64,000 bases of DNA, from the NCBI RefSeq assembly GCF_000003855.2, contig NW_003101661.1, forward strand, positions 251,663 through 315,662, given 5' to 3'. The notes below the pieces were generated by a model that ran no database searches, was not told the origin of the DNA, and saw only the letters and a list, made by a program, of their open reading frames with translations. The position numbers and the translations under genes were made by a program. This document shows, piece by piece, positions 37,922 through 50,149 of this stretch (position 1 is its first letter; each line of letters begins with the position of its first letter). The stretch comes from Blastomyces gilchristii SLH14081. Its lineage: Eukaryota > Ascomycota > Eurotiomycetes > Onygenales > Ajellomycetaceae.

Positions 37922-38200
37922 TCACACAGGGTCATACATCACTGTATTGGCTGAGAGAGGGAGCAGTGTCACAACAGCAGCAGAGAGGGCAGAGAACAGA
38001 TCAGATGCAGATACATCAGCCAGCAGAGGAGATAACATCTCACTGCAAGGCACAGCAACTATCACTGCAGCTGCAAGAGAAGCAGAAGAAGATGTGACAA
38101 TAAGAGCAGTGCTTTCACAGCTCATTGACATCATCACCTTCAACCTGACTTTCTTAACAGTTACAGAGACTGCAGCTGCATCATGAAGATATTTACTCAC
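37922..38200 (-). other. Conserved open region between chromodomain and 3' LTR, antisense to pol
   Basis: A 92-residue Ala/Ser/Val-rich frame on the minus strand (overlapped by 79 open codons on the plus strand) in an element otherwise full of stops. The same place in the second copy (55625-55915) is open for 96 residues with matching sequence. Function unknown; it may be the remnant of an extra ORF or just a GC-richer segment that RIP spared. Confidence 0.45.
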
Positions 38201-38660
38201 TAGAAAATATCAGAATAAGTTCCTTATTGTCTTCTAAGAATGATACTCTCATGCACTCACTATTACAGATAAGAGAGAGAGAAGAAAAATGTGTTATAGA
38301 GAGAGAGAATCTTTTTAAAAAATTCTATTACTACTGTTAACTTTGTCTCTAAAATACATTACTTTTATAGAGAATTTCATATATAGAATGAAATATAATA
38401 AAAGATCTGTAAGTCACTTATTAACTATATTTTTCACATTTCAAATTAATATATAAGAAACTCACTTATCATGTGTTTAATTTGAATAAAGATGAGAAAA
38501 GAAAGATCTACACAGTTAGTAGAAAAACTTATCTATTTCTTTATATTATACACAACATACACACTGTCAATCAGTTGATAACTGTTATTATACAATAAAG
38601 ATAACTTCTAATTCAGTAATCTTAAGAGTATAGAGACTATACTTTTAAAGAGAAGAATAT

Positions 38661-39196
38661 TATCATACTTCTGACTATATCAAGACTCTGCTGCAGTTTC
38701 ATACAGCTCATTACTTTCATACAGATGATTTTATCTCATCTGAACTGATTTTCAATCACTCTATAATATTATTTAAATATATCATAGAAAGATCTGATTG
38801 ATGAATAAAAGAACTCTACTTCTATACAAGATCAGCAGATTACTCTTTCTTGATAATAAGATGCTGCTGAGGTATCACTCTGACTATTCTTACTCATGAA
38901 ATGAGAGAAGAGTATCTGCTCATTGTCTATATAGAATAGCTAGATGCTGGCTTCTTATCAAAGAAGTCAGTGATTTGTTTCTTTTCTTCTACTGAAATAT
39001 ATACAGAAGTTACTGTGTATCTCATACAATCTTCTTAGTATACTAAGTATCATATCTGTGATATTCTCACAATAACTCTGTAGTCTACAAGCTCACTATT
39101 CAAGCAAGATAGTTAAGCTCACTTATACAGCTTCTTAAACAACTACCTCTATGTGACACCGCTGACTAGCCACCGCTTCGGTTCCGCCACGTTACA
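38661..39196 (+). repeat. 3' LTR of gypsy A copy 1
   Basis: TATCATACTT (for TGTCACGCTC) to CGCCACGTTACA. Its outer (right) 60 bp keep CpG sites while its inner start is converted. Confidence 0.92.
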
Positions 39197-39201
39197 CATT
39201 A

Positions 39202-42200
39202 ACTGTAACTGATTACAATACATCACTTTCAACTGCTGATTAATCTATGTATCTTCACATTTAAGAGAAAGATCAGCATCTTCTTAATTAAGAGAAAGAT
39301 CAGTGTCTTCTCATTTGAAGAATGAATCAGTGTCTGTTCATATCAATCACATTGCAGTGAAAGAAGATTCAGAAGATAACTATAAGAATGCTCTGATAAA
39401 ATAGGGAAAAGATTAACTTCTATTCAAATTCATAAACAGAAGCTTGAAGAGATCAGATAATAATAATTTGAAGAGAAAATGATAATAAATGTAATTCTTA
39501 TATCTACTGTGATTGATAATATGTATAATATGAAAGCCATGATAGACAGTAATCTATATTACTATACAATGATAAAATCTTCAGTTGTAAGATATTATAA
39601 TCTTCAGCATATTCTCTTATTGAGACTCTGACTTCTGGCAGAATTTGATAATTTAAAAGACATTTATATTCATTATATAGTGAAGCTGATCATAGATGTG
39701 AGAGAATATCAATATGAAGATATTTATATATATGAAGTTGATAATCTTGATTACAATCTTATATTAGAACTTATCTAGCTATCTGAATAAAACATTTTAT
39801 TAAATACTTACAACAGAAGCTTGATATTCTCTAACAATGATAGAGTTCATAAGAATAATATTTACAAGACTATGAATCTGACACAGATCTCTGTCAACAT
39901 CTATGAAATACTTAGAAAAAGAAGTTACTGAAAGAATCATTAATAGCAGAATTATATATCAATCTATTTTATCAGTCTGACTGATATTAAAAAGACTCTA
40001 GAAAAGTTATCTTATATTATAATAACAGATTCTCATATAAAACTCTCTTAATAATATCATGAATATCTAGATGTCTTTTAATAAGATAATAATGCTATAA
40101 ATCTATCTCTCTTACAAGATTCAGAAGTGAATCATAGTATTAAGTTAAAAAAGAAGAATAGTAAGAACTCTGAATCATCATGAGACTCTCTTTATAATAT
40201 ATCTCAAGATAAACTTCTTCTTCTTCAGAAGACACTCAATGATCTGTTAGATAAGAAATTCATATATATTAGTAACTTTTTCACTGCAGCTTCTATTCTC
40301 TTTGTAAAGAAGTCAGATGAAGAACTCTGATTCTGTGTGAACTACTAAGATCTGAACAGATTAATAAAGAAAGATTGATATCTCTTATCTCTCATCAATG
40401 AAACTCTAGCATGAATCAGATAAGCTCAATGATTTACAAAGCTAGATATCATCATCACATTTCATAAGATTTATATCACTGAAGAAGATGAATGACTTAC
40501 AGCATTCTGAACATATTATAATCTCTTTGAATAAATAGTCACACTCTTTGAACTGACTAACACTCTCAGTACATTTCAGAAGTATATTAACTGAGCACTT
40601 CAAGATTTTCTTGATAAGTTTGCATCTGCTTATCTAGATAACATTCTCATCTTCACTGATAAATTCAGAAAAGAATATCAAGAATATATGCAAAGAGTAT
40701 TACAATAACTATAAGAAACAGAACTATTAATTAATATTAATAAGTATGATTTCAAAGTTAAGAGTACTAAATACTTAGATTTCATTATAGAAGCTAGTAA
40801 GAGAATTTGAATGAATTCTGAGAAGATCTCTGTTATTCTCAAATAAGAAGCTTCATATACTGTGAAAGATGTACAAAACTTCATTGAATTCACTAACTTC
40901 TATCAGTGATTTATACAAAACTTCTCAGATATTACAAGATCACTTACAGATCTTACTAAGAAGAACTCAGTATTTCAATGATCAGTAGACACTGAAGCTG
41001 CATTTACACAGATAAAGAAGATATTCATTAATATCTCTCTGCTGATAATATTCAATTCTGATCATAAGATAGTTATTGAGGCCAATTTCTCTGACTATGT
41101 GACAGAAGAAGTAATATTGTAATATGATGATAAAGATGTTCTACAATTATATATCTTCATATCTAAGAAACTGAGTCCTGCTGAATGCAATTATAAGATC
41201 TATAATAAGAAACTTCTCATAATTATACACTATTTAGAAGAATAAAACTCTGAACTTCAAAGTATCTCTAAATTTGAGATAATCACAGATTATAAGAATC
41301 TCAAATACTTTATAACTATCTATAAACTCACTGAATAATAGATGTAATGATCTGAGTTCTTAAGCTGCTTTTATTTTATAATACACTATCATTCTGACAG
41401 TCAGAACTCAATGACAGATACTCTCTTATAATAAGAGTAAGATATATTATTCAATGTAACAGATACTTACTGAATGAACTGAGAGTATCAGCTCTTGAAT
41501 CTAAAGATACTAGTTAATCAAGATGAAACAGTTCATAACACTATACATACTTCTTCAGTTAGAACTGTTATTGATATCTTCACTTTCTCTATACTGAATG
41601 AACTGTTATATACAGCAGTTCAGACAGATGAACTTCTTCAGACTCTTATTAAAACAGTATATCAAGAAGTACTCTGATTTCTCTCAGAACTATGTATAAG
41701 AACTGATATCTGAATATTCAATCAATGATAATAACACTCTATAATTCTGTGAATAACACTGAGTCTCTCACTCTGAACTCTTACACACTCAGATAATGTA
41801 AGAGATGTATGATTTATATATAATCAGTTATTCAGACTGTAAATAACTGTATAGAATGATCTCTCAAGAGTTCTACTGATCTGAGATATTAAACAGTATC
41901 AGATACTTCATCTGAAACTACAATCACTATTCTTCTATTATCTTATAAAAGAACTGTAGAAAAGATCTATTAAAATCACTTAATATCTCTGATAGAATCT
42001 GATGAGATATAGTAATTAACTTCACTATCAATCTATCTGAGAGTAAGAGTTATAGAAACATTCTGATCATCATAAATTAACTGAGTAAAGATATAATATT
42101 AAAATCTTGTAATAAGATAAATACTGAACAAGTTACTAAAGCTTTTCTACAGAGCTCATTCTATCAGATATATGAATTGTCAAGATCTATAGTATTAGAT

Positions 42201-43000
42201 CAGAGCTGTTAATTTATAAGCACTCTCTGAACAAGAATCTGTCAAGTTCTCAAGATTATATATTATCTATTAACTGTCTATCACTCTGAGATCAATGATA
42301 TATCAGAATAAATAATTCAGACTGTGAAGAATTATCTCTATAAGTTCTGTAACTACTTATAAGATGATTAATATAATCTTCTTCTACACACAGAGGTCAC
42401 TATTAACAGTTGAGATGTTATTTTAACAGATATAAGCTCATTCTTTCTTATATATAAATATTATATAAAAGTATTGAATCTTCTAGAGACTTCACAGTTC
42501 ATATCAGACTCTCACAGTCTGATTCAGATTACTGATAATATAGTAATGAAGCTCTAAGATATCTGTGATTAAGCAGAGATCTTTATAATAACTGCAAAAT
42601 AAGATTAAGAGAATTAAATCAATGTTTATCAAGACTCTGCTGAATAATATAAGATAGAAGATCTGATATGATTAAATCTTAAGAATATACAAATCACACA
42701 TTCATCTTGTACACTAGATTATCATTATATCAAGTATAAAGTGATAGAAGTTCTAGATAGTTATAACTACTATCTTAACACACCATCAGAGATTTATAAT
42801 GTATTTTATACAAGCTTGCTTTACTGTACTATCACTGATTCATTCTCTTCTCAACTGACTTCTGACTGACAGTCATCAGACATCATAGAAGAAGGTAATA
42901 AGCTTGAGTGAGAGATTGAGAATATTCTTGATAAGAGATTTCATAACTGTGATCAGTAATATCTCATGAAATGAGTTAATTATAATCAACTGATCTGAAC
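39202..43000 (+). pseudogene. RIP-degraded pol of gypsy B
   Basis: Protease near 39540 (AMIDS), reverse transcriptase 40250-40700 (SILFVKKSDEEL, FTKLDI, YLDNILIFT with the second catalytic Asp changed), RNase H around 41080-41330 (SKKLSPAECNYKIY, ITDYKNLKYF), integrase 41950-42700 and a chromodomain near 42905-43010 (EIENILDKRF). Many stops. Its N-terminal gag part lies left of the nested element. Confidence 0.88.
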
Positions 43001-43070
43001 TCTGAGTTTCACATTATTTAAAACAGTGACTCTTGACTGATGAGAACTGCTTCTGAAAGAGAGGGACTAA

Positions 43071-43379
43071 TGTGACAGGCTGCGCCTGATCAATTATATA
43101 GACTATTTCATTACACTTCATAGATTCTTTCATTTCACTATTGAACATGTACACTCTGATTCTCGGCCATTCTCAATCACTGATCCTCGGCCGCCATGAA
43201 CGTGTATAGATTCTTCCGCTCTGAAGCTTCATCACATACATCACCACATACATGTATAGATATTCATCTTAATCACTGATTTCTATACTTTCTCTTTCTT
43301 TTCCTTCTTTAACATTTTTCTCTTTGTTATATAAGACCTATCAATATTATACTGATCTATTTGATATAGGTCTCTTACA
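43071..43379 (+). repeat. 3' LTR of gypsy B
   Basis: TGTGACAGGC to CTCTTACA, 309 bp. Less decayed than its 5' partner (keeps TCGGCCGCC and nearby CpGs). Confidence 0.9.
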
Positions 43380-46044
43380 TGAAATAATAATAGCTCAGTA
43401 AGTGAGAAGACTTATATAAGACTTAAAATTACAAGACTTCAGTATGAGATTGAGTAAATAAAGATCAGTAGAGATAAGACTCTCATAAGTAATAAGATAA
43501 GAGTAAATCTGACAGAATATCTTTAATAGAAAGAGAAGACATCTGTTATAATAAAAGTTCTTAAAGAATTCAAAAGTTAAGTAAGACTTATTAAAAGATT
43601 AATAGTTCTCACTGAATTTATTAACTACTTAATATAAAGAGAGGAAATTCTTTTAACTATAGAATAGTCTGAAACTGATAATATTCTTAAAGATAATAAT
43701 CTTAATAAGAATATTACTATAAATATACAATATTTCTGAAAAGATTACAATCTTTGATTATATAATTATATATGATCTATAATTATCTTACAGATCAAGA
43801 CTTATTTCACTATACTTAAGAAGTTCAAATTATCAGCTTATACTCTATAAACTATTATAGAGAATAACTTTTTCAAGAGATCTGCTATATACAAAACTCA
43901 TTTATTTAAAGAGCTTATTAAAATAATCTTTAAAAGCAAAGAATCTGACAGAGCTTTTATTGAATAATTAATTATTATCAGAACTGATTATATTTATCTG
44001 AGATATAAGATTAAAGATGTTATATTTTTTAATAGATTACTAATAGAAGTTAATAGAGATTGAGCATTCTTTATAAAGAATAGAATGAACTAAATTGATA
44101 AGAACAATTCAAGATCTTTAGAAGAAGACTTTATGAGATTATACTATAACATACTTTTACATCTTTCTACTATGAAAAATAGTAGTACTGAATTCACAAA
44201 AAATCTCATGAATAATGCCTAAGACAAGAATAAGAAAGACAAGAACAAAGACAAAGACAAGAACAAAGAAAATGACAAGAATAAGAACACTGAATTCAAA
44301 TCTGAATGTAGAGATAATGATGTAAGAACCTGCTATCATTGTCAAAAGATTGGTTATATTCAGACTCACTATTGAAAGAAATACTCTGAGAAACATTCTT
44401 CAAACTTTAATATCAATAGAAATAAGAATAAAGATAAGAATGTGAAAAATACAGATACTGCTTCTGTTCACAATGTTATAAAGTAAGTATTTTATATCAA
44501 AGAAAAGATCTATATAAGTGATTAGATAGAAGAAGATATCTGAATTCTAGACTCTGAATCAGGTGTTTATATCACACTTCACAGAGATCTTATCATGATA
44601 AAATCTTAGAAGGTAAAAGTGATGTTGAAAATAACAGATAGAACAGTAGTCTTTGCTGCAGCTATAGAAGATATAAAGATTTCAGTGAAAGAGATAGATA
44701 TACTATTAAATGATGTTTACTATATTCTGAAGTTAGAAGTGAATCTCATGAGTATAAGTAAGCTTATATATCAGAGTTATACCTATAAGCAGTTGATATA
44801 TGAGAATAATTATACTATGTTGATTATATCTTCTGACTGTATATTCTCATTTACAGCAAGATTAAATGAGAATGATATCTATGAGATGAAAAGACTGATT
44901 ATATACAGAGACTTGATCTGATTTACTATACTCAATGATGATTTTAAATCTGTGAATATATTACAGATAAAAGATGACATAATATTAACACTATCTAATA
45001 GAAATGATATAAAGATTATGAAACTTACAATGATGTAATAATATTAAAAGCTAGAATATCTGAATTCTGTGAATATTATAAAAATAACAGTAGATTCACA
45101 TCTAGAAATGAGAATAAAGAGTGACAGAGCTTTATCATTTTATAAGATCTGTGTTTAGATAAAAATAACACATTCACTCTTCATATCTATGATACAAGCT
45201 ATTAAGCTGATAATAAGATTCTTTATTAATCTGGCAGAGAGTGAAAAAACACTTTTTAATGAGAATGACACTCTCACTAGAGAGAATGTAAGCTACTGAT
45301 TAAGTATAATAGATGATATAACTTATTATAGATAAGTAATTCTTATAATAAGAAAGAGAGAATCTACTATAAGATTAATAAATTTCATTATAGATATTAA
45401 GATAACTACATAATATTAAGTTAAAACTCTACACTGAGATAATGAAGAAGAGTTCAAAAGTCAAGAACTTAAGACCTACTATCAAGGCAAAGAAATAGTA
45501 TATAAAATGACTACATCTAATACATCACAATCAAATGACTCAGTAGAACACATGAATTGAATAGTTATAGAAAAGATATGAAGTCTACTATTTAATAGTG
45601 AATTAGAAAGAGAACTTTGAAGTGAAGTAATATAAGTCATAATTATAATAATTAATATATTCTCAACATCAACAAAGATATTTGAATGTAAGAAAGAAAT
45701 ATCACTTATATCTTTTAAAGCTTGAACTGAGATACAATCTTCTGTTCATTGAATATGAAGATGAGAGTGCAAGATCTACAAGAAGAATTTGAAAGTGTTA
45801 AATAAGCTCACAGATAGAACTGATAGTAAGAAATAATAGCTGATTGAATATCAAGAATTACATTAATATTATATATGAGATTCTGTTGTATACTATCTTG
45901 ATATTGCACAAGATATTATATTTAATGAAGCTCTTGACATAAGTGCAAACAGATCTGTAAATATAATAAGAGAATTCAATGAATTGTCTAATGAATTGAA
46001 TATTTTGAATGTCAAAGAGAGATGATAACACTGTCTTCTAAGAA

Positions 46045-46419
46045 TTTTATTATTATTATTATTATTCTTCCATTATACTCATATGCAAGCGGAGCTTATG
46101 ATGAGTCCTTGCGTGATGTTAAATACAGGTCAAGTGTTGGTTATACAGGAGGAAATACAGGTGTTGAGACCACGCCAAGATAACAAGAACATAGGAAAAT
46201 ACAAAGGAGTGACAATTAGATACATGCGATAATAACTTCCCAGCCCAGGAACATAGAGCAATTCATTGGAGCGATTTGTACACCTCTGTATTTATTAGAA
46301 ACCTGAGGTGCTTGAGTTCCGGATTTAATGTATCCCCTGCGGGTTTCGAACCCACGCGCCTTGGTTTCCCACGCCAAGGTGCTACCGGGTGGCCGCATTA
46401 ACCATTCGGCCACCGGGGC
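46045..46419 (-). mobile_element. tRNA-derived SINE, copy 1 (375 bp)
   Basis: Minus strand. 5' head GCCCCGGTGGCCGAATGG with A-box at 46402-46412 and B-box GGTTCGAAACC at 46342-46352; 3' (AAT)n tail at the low-coordinate end. Perfect 12-bp TSD GTCTTCTAAGAA at 46033-46044 and 46420-46431. It is nearly free of RIP-type change, unlike the copia DNA around it. The tRNA-like part can be mistaken for a tRNA gene, but the acceptor stem is incomplete. Confidence 0.9.
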
Positions 46420-47951
46420 GTCTTCTAAGAAGACTTATAAAGAAAAAGTCAGATGTTTTAAAGATAATTGTTAATAAAAACTTAGAGAGTGTAATTAATT
46501 CAATCTATCTTTTAGATAATAAGACACAGCTTATTATGAATGAAGAGTTCAAAGACTCTGTTAATAAGAATAATTCTGTTCTAAGTATTCTGACAGACTG
46601 ATTAACTATGCTAATAGAAGTTAAGAGAAGCTCAGACTGAGACTATTAATATAAGATAATGAAAAAGAAGATTAAGATATTTGAATAGAAGAAGATATAT
46701 ATTATCATTGAGAAGGTCTCAGAAATGAATATTCTTACAGATAAATAAGTATATAATTGAAAGTTTAATAATAAGAGAGAAATCATTCATTTTAGAGCTC
46801 ACTGAATGATTAGAGAATTCTTATAATAGCAGAGTATTTATTATATAAGATTATATACTGCAGTGATATCAGAGTCTACATCATATAGTCTATTCACTAT
46901 ATTAACTGTTAAAAAATGAAAGATTAAATTGATTAACTATATATTCACATTTTTAAATGATATATTATCTCAGAATGAGATAATCTATATACAACTGCTC
47001 ACAGGTATTAAGCACAGCAGAGAGAGCTTGATAAGATTACTTCATCAGAGTTTATATGAAATGAAGTAAGCTGTAAGAATATAATATTTTCTTACAACAG
47101 AGTATCTGACTACATTGAAATTCAAGATATTATCTTATAACAGTAGATTTCTATATCACTCTATTTATAAGATCTATCTGACATTGCATGTCAATAATTG
47201 TCAGATGATAGAATCTCAAGAACAGTAATTAGACTGAGTATTAAAAGAGATTACAAAGAGATTTGAGACAAAGAATATCAAAGAAATCAAGTTATATCTT
47301 GAAATAAAGATTAAATACTAGAGAAATAATAATCTAGCAGTTACACAGAGCTGTTATATTAAGAAGATTCTTAAAGATTTCAGTATAAATAAGATAAATT
47401 CAGCTGATACTCTGATAATAACTGATATATAACTGAAATTCTCATCTGATAAGAATGATGAATTGAATAATAACTTTACAGCTATAAGATATTATCAAGA
47501 ATTGAAATTATTATAGTATTTAATCTCAAGCAGTCAGTCAGATCTAGTATTCACAGTCAACTATCTCTCATATTTTAACTTATATTTATATAAAGCATGT
47601 TGAGCAGTGTTGAAGCATGTTCTATATTATGTTAAAAAGATAAAAAATCATAGCATATTATATAGAAAGAAGATCAGTGATAAGAATCTGAGTTCTGTAA
47701 TATACTGTAATTCAGACTGAGTGAGAATGAATTCTTAATATAAATCAACTATCAGCTATATTATATTAATTAACAGATCATCAATTTTATAACAGTTACA
47801 GAGACAGATATCTATTATTAAATTAATTATAGAAGCTGAGTATATTACAGCTAGTAAGATAGCTTATGAGATAATCTGATTGAATAATATATTATATAAC
47901 ACTGAATTAATAAATAATAAAAAAGTGAAAATATACTTACATTTATAAGTT

Positions 47952-48321
47952 ATTATTATTATTATTATTCTTTCATTATACTCATATACAAGCGGAGCTT
48001 ATGATGAGTCCTTGCGTGATGTTAAATACAGGCTAAGTGTTAGTTATACAGAAGGAAATACAGATGTTGAGATCACATCAAGATAACAAGAACATAGGAA
48101 ATACAAAGAAGTGACAATTAGATACATGTGATAATAACTTCTCAGCTCAGGAACATAGAGCAATTTATTGAAGTGATTTGTACACCTCTGTATTTATTAG
48201 AAACCTGAGGTGCTTGAGTTCTGGATTTAATGTATCCCCTGCGGGTTTCGAACTCACATGCCTTGATTTCCCACGCCAAGGCGCTACCGGGTGGCCGCAT
48301 TAATCATTCGGCCACCGGGGC
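47952..48321 (-). mobile_element. tRNA-derived SINE, copy 2 (370 bp)
   Basis: Same element and orientation as 46045-46419, with scattered C-to-T/G-to-A changes. A-box region 48304-48314, B-box region 48243-48253. TSD of 14 bp, TTACATTTATAAGTT-type at 47938-47951 and CACATCTATGAGTT at 48322-48335, differing by RIP-type transitions only. Confidence 0.87.
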
Positions 48322-48771
48322 CACATCTATGAGTTGATAATAAGAGAGCAATTGATCTAGTAAAGAAGAAATTCTTAATATGAAGATTATATCATATCAA
48401 GATTAGATATTATATTCTTTATAATTTAATTAAAAAAGAAGAAATCATGATAAAATATGTTAATTCTATAGTGAATATAGCTGACAGTCTTATCAAGTCA
48501 CTGACAAAGTCTGCATTTGAAGATTTTATCAAAAGAATTAGCATTCAGAAAATTAAGAAGAAGAAATTATTAAATGATAATAATAATACAGTGAATTAAT
48601 GAATTTTATATATATTTCTTAATTTTTACAGTTATTGTCATATAAATGCTTTTTCTAATGAGAAAATCAGGGTCTGATTGATATAATTAATTATTATTGT
48701 GTTTTTGAAAGATTTGAGAATAAGAAAGATCTCAGATAACAGCTTATAGATCACAGTATAGCAAGAAAGAG

Positions 48772-48881
48772 TGTTGATGATTACTATACCTACTCTAGTC
48801 ACGTGCCACCCCAATCTATTCATTTAGTGTAACTCGCGTAGATAGATTATACATATAATATAATAATATTATTTTTCAAGA
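48772..48881 (+). repeat. 3' LTR of the copia element
   Basis: Uninterrupted 110-bp LTR, TGTTGATGATTAC onwards; it shows the empty MITE target that is filled in the 5' LTR. Confidence 0.8.
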
Positions 48882-49095
48882 CAAGACATCACCGCAACAC
48901 CTGCGTCTATACAGTGTATACAGAAAACTTGACCTCACTAAGTGCGTCACTTGATCTCATTATATAATCATGACTCTGACCTCACACAATACAGTAATAA
49001 TCAGTTAGTAATTGACTTTCAATCTTTTAATTCACTTATTCATTCAGCTTATTAATTAATTAAAGTATGTATAGCTGATTCATAATTAATTAAAT

Positions 49096-49639
49096 TGTCA
49101 CGCTCCCGGCCGCGTCAAGGCCCCGTTGCGGTTTCACACAGCTCATCACTTCCATGCAGATGATTTCATTTATCCCGCAGGCTGTCTGAACCGGTTTCCA
49201 ACCGCTCTATGACATCATTCAGATATATCATAGAAAGATCTGATTGATGAATATGAGAATCCCGCTTCTATATGAGATTAGCAGATTACTTTTCCTTGAT
49301 AGTAAGATGCTGCTGAGGTATTACTTCAGCTATTCTCACTCATGAAATGAGAGAAGATATCTGTTCATTGTCTATATAGAATAGCTAGATGATGACTTCT
49401 TATAAAAGAAGTCAGTGATTCATTTTTTCTTCTATTGAAATATATATAAGAGTTACTGTGTGTTTCATACAATATTCTTAGTATACTAAGTATTATATCT
49501 GTGATATTCCTGCAATAACTCTGTAGTCTATAAGCTTGCTATTCAAGTAAGATAGTCAAGCTCACTCATACAGCTTTCTAAATAACTATCTTTATATAAT
49601 ATCACTGACTAGTCACTGCTTCAGTTTCATTATATTACA
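49096..49639 (+). repeat. 5' LTR of gypsy A copy 2
   Basis: Starts TGTCACGCTCCCGGCCGCGT; outer part keeps CpGs and CCGGTTTCC, inner part is AT-converted. Confidence 0.92.
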
Positions 49640-50149
49640 ATTTAAATCACTGTATCTGATTATATATTTAAATCAGTCAAGCTCTAACAGACTGATATGA
49701 CCTCATATATTCACACTGAGACTGACTTAATTTCACTCTCTAGAGGAAACACTATATCATTCTCTAGAGTGTGTACATCTCTACTCTGACAGAAATCTGA
49801 GATTTCTGAATCTGCTGTATATTTTAATATAAGCTCTTCAATCACTCTATCACTGCTGCAGCCTCTACACACCTACATCTATTATAAAGATAGAGAGATT
49901 AAGATTAGAGATTTACTGAGATATAAGAGAAATATCTTATCTGAATTTCACAGCTTTATCTGTACTCTTGAACAGAAATTTCACCTTAATCTAAGTCAGT
50001 ATAATACTTATAAGATATGAGTAATATACACTGCTAATCTCTTTGAAGACATCTCTGCAACTACTTGAGCTATTAAGAAGAGAGAGCTTGAGTGTATTAA
50101 TACTATTATAACTTGAGAAGAATTCAAGAACTTTCTACTGAATTAAATT

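Larger units (their letters stand above)
31421..39196 (+). mobile_element. Ty3/gypsy chromovirus A, copy 1 (7.8 kb)
   Basis: LTRs of 534 and 536 bp (31421-31954 and 38661-39196) with perfect 5-bp TSD CATTA (31416-31420 and 39197-39201). Inserted in gypsy B. Gag, protease, reverse transcriptase, RNase H, integrase and chromodomain relics occur in gypsy order, then an extra region before the 3' LTR. A second copy of this family is at 49096-56919. Confidence 0.93.
29879..43379 (+). mobile_element. Ty3/gypsy chromovirus B (about 5.7 kb), host of a nested gypsy
   Basis: 309-bp LTRs at 29879-30187 and 43071-43379, flanked by the perfect 5-bp TSD TGAAA (29874-29878 and 43380-43384). A purine tract AAAGAGAGGGA precedes the 3' LTR. 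It is inserted in the copia gag region. Gag remains lie at 30190-31415; the rest of gag-pol lies right of the nested element, 39202-43070. It belongs to a different family from the 7.8-kb element. Confidence 0.9.
43385..48600 (+). pseudogene. RIP-degraded gag-pol of the copia element (right part)
   Basis: Zinc knuckle at about 44330-44390 (CYHCQKIGY, with His and last Cys both read as Tyr), protease near 44545 (ILDSESG), integrase 45080-45720 (EEFKSQELKTYYQ, ERELW), reverse transcriptase about 46450-47200, RNase H 47690-47930 (EAEYITASKIAYEIIWLNN) and its end 48325-48560. The integrase-before-RT order is diagnostic of Ty1/copia. Two SINEs interrupt it. The longest open piece is 100 residues at 44619-44921. 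Confidence 0.88.
27833..48881 (+). mobile_element. Ty1/copia retrotransposon (about 5.2 kb) opened by nested insertions
   Basis: LTRs of about 110-114 bp start TGTTGRTGATTAC at 27833 and at 48772. The 5-bp TSD CAAGA occurs at 27828-27832 and 48882-48886 (the CAAGA is tandem there, so the LTR end is certain to about 5 bp). A purine tract precedes the 3' LTR. Coding relics have copia order: gag with zinc knuckle, protease, integrase, reverse transcriptase, RNase H. Insertions inside: MITEs at 27925 (in the 5' LTR) and 28834-29853, a gypsy element at 29879-43379, SINEs at 46045 and 47952. Subtracting these and their TSDs leaves about 5.2 kb, normal for copia. Confidence 0.85.

Noticed and set aside
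44157..44396. 79-residue minus-strand frame with Val/Leu/Phe repeats
   Set aside because: It is the reverse of an AAGA/GACAAG-rich copia gag stretch; hydrophobic character comes from that low complexity.
46320..46425. Possible tRNA gene (A and B boxes)
   Set aside because: The acceptor stem does not close, the sequence is the head of a SINE with tail and TSD, and a second copy occurs at 48240-48321.
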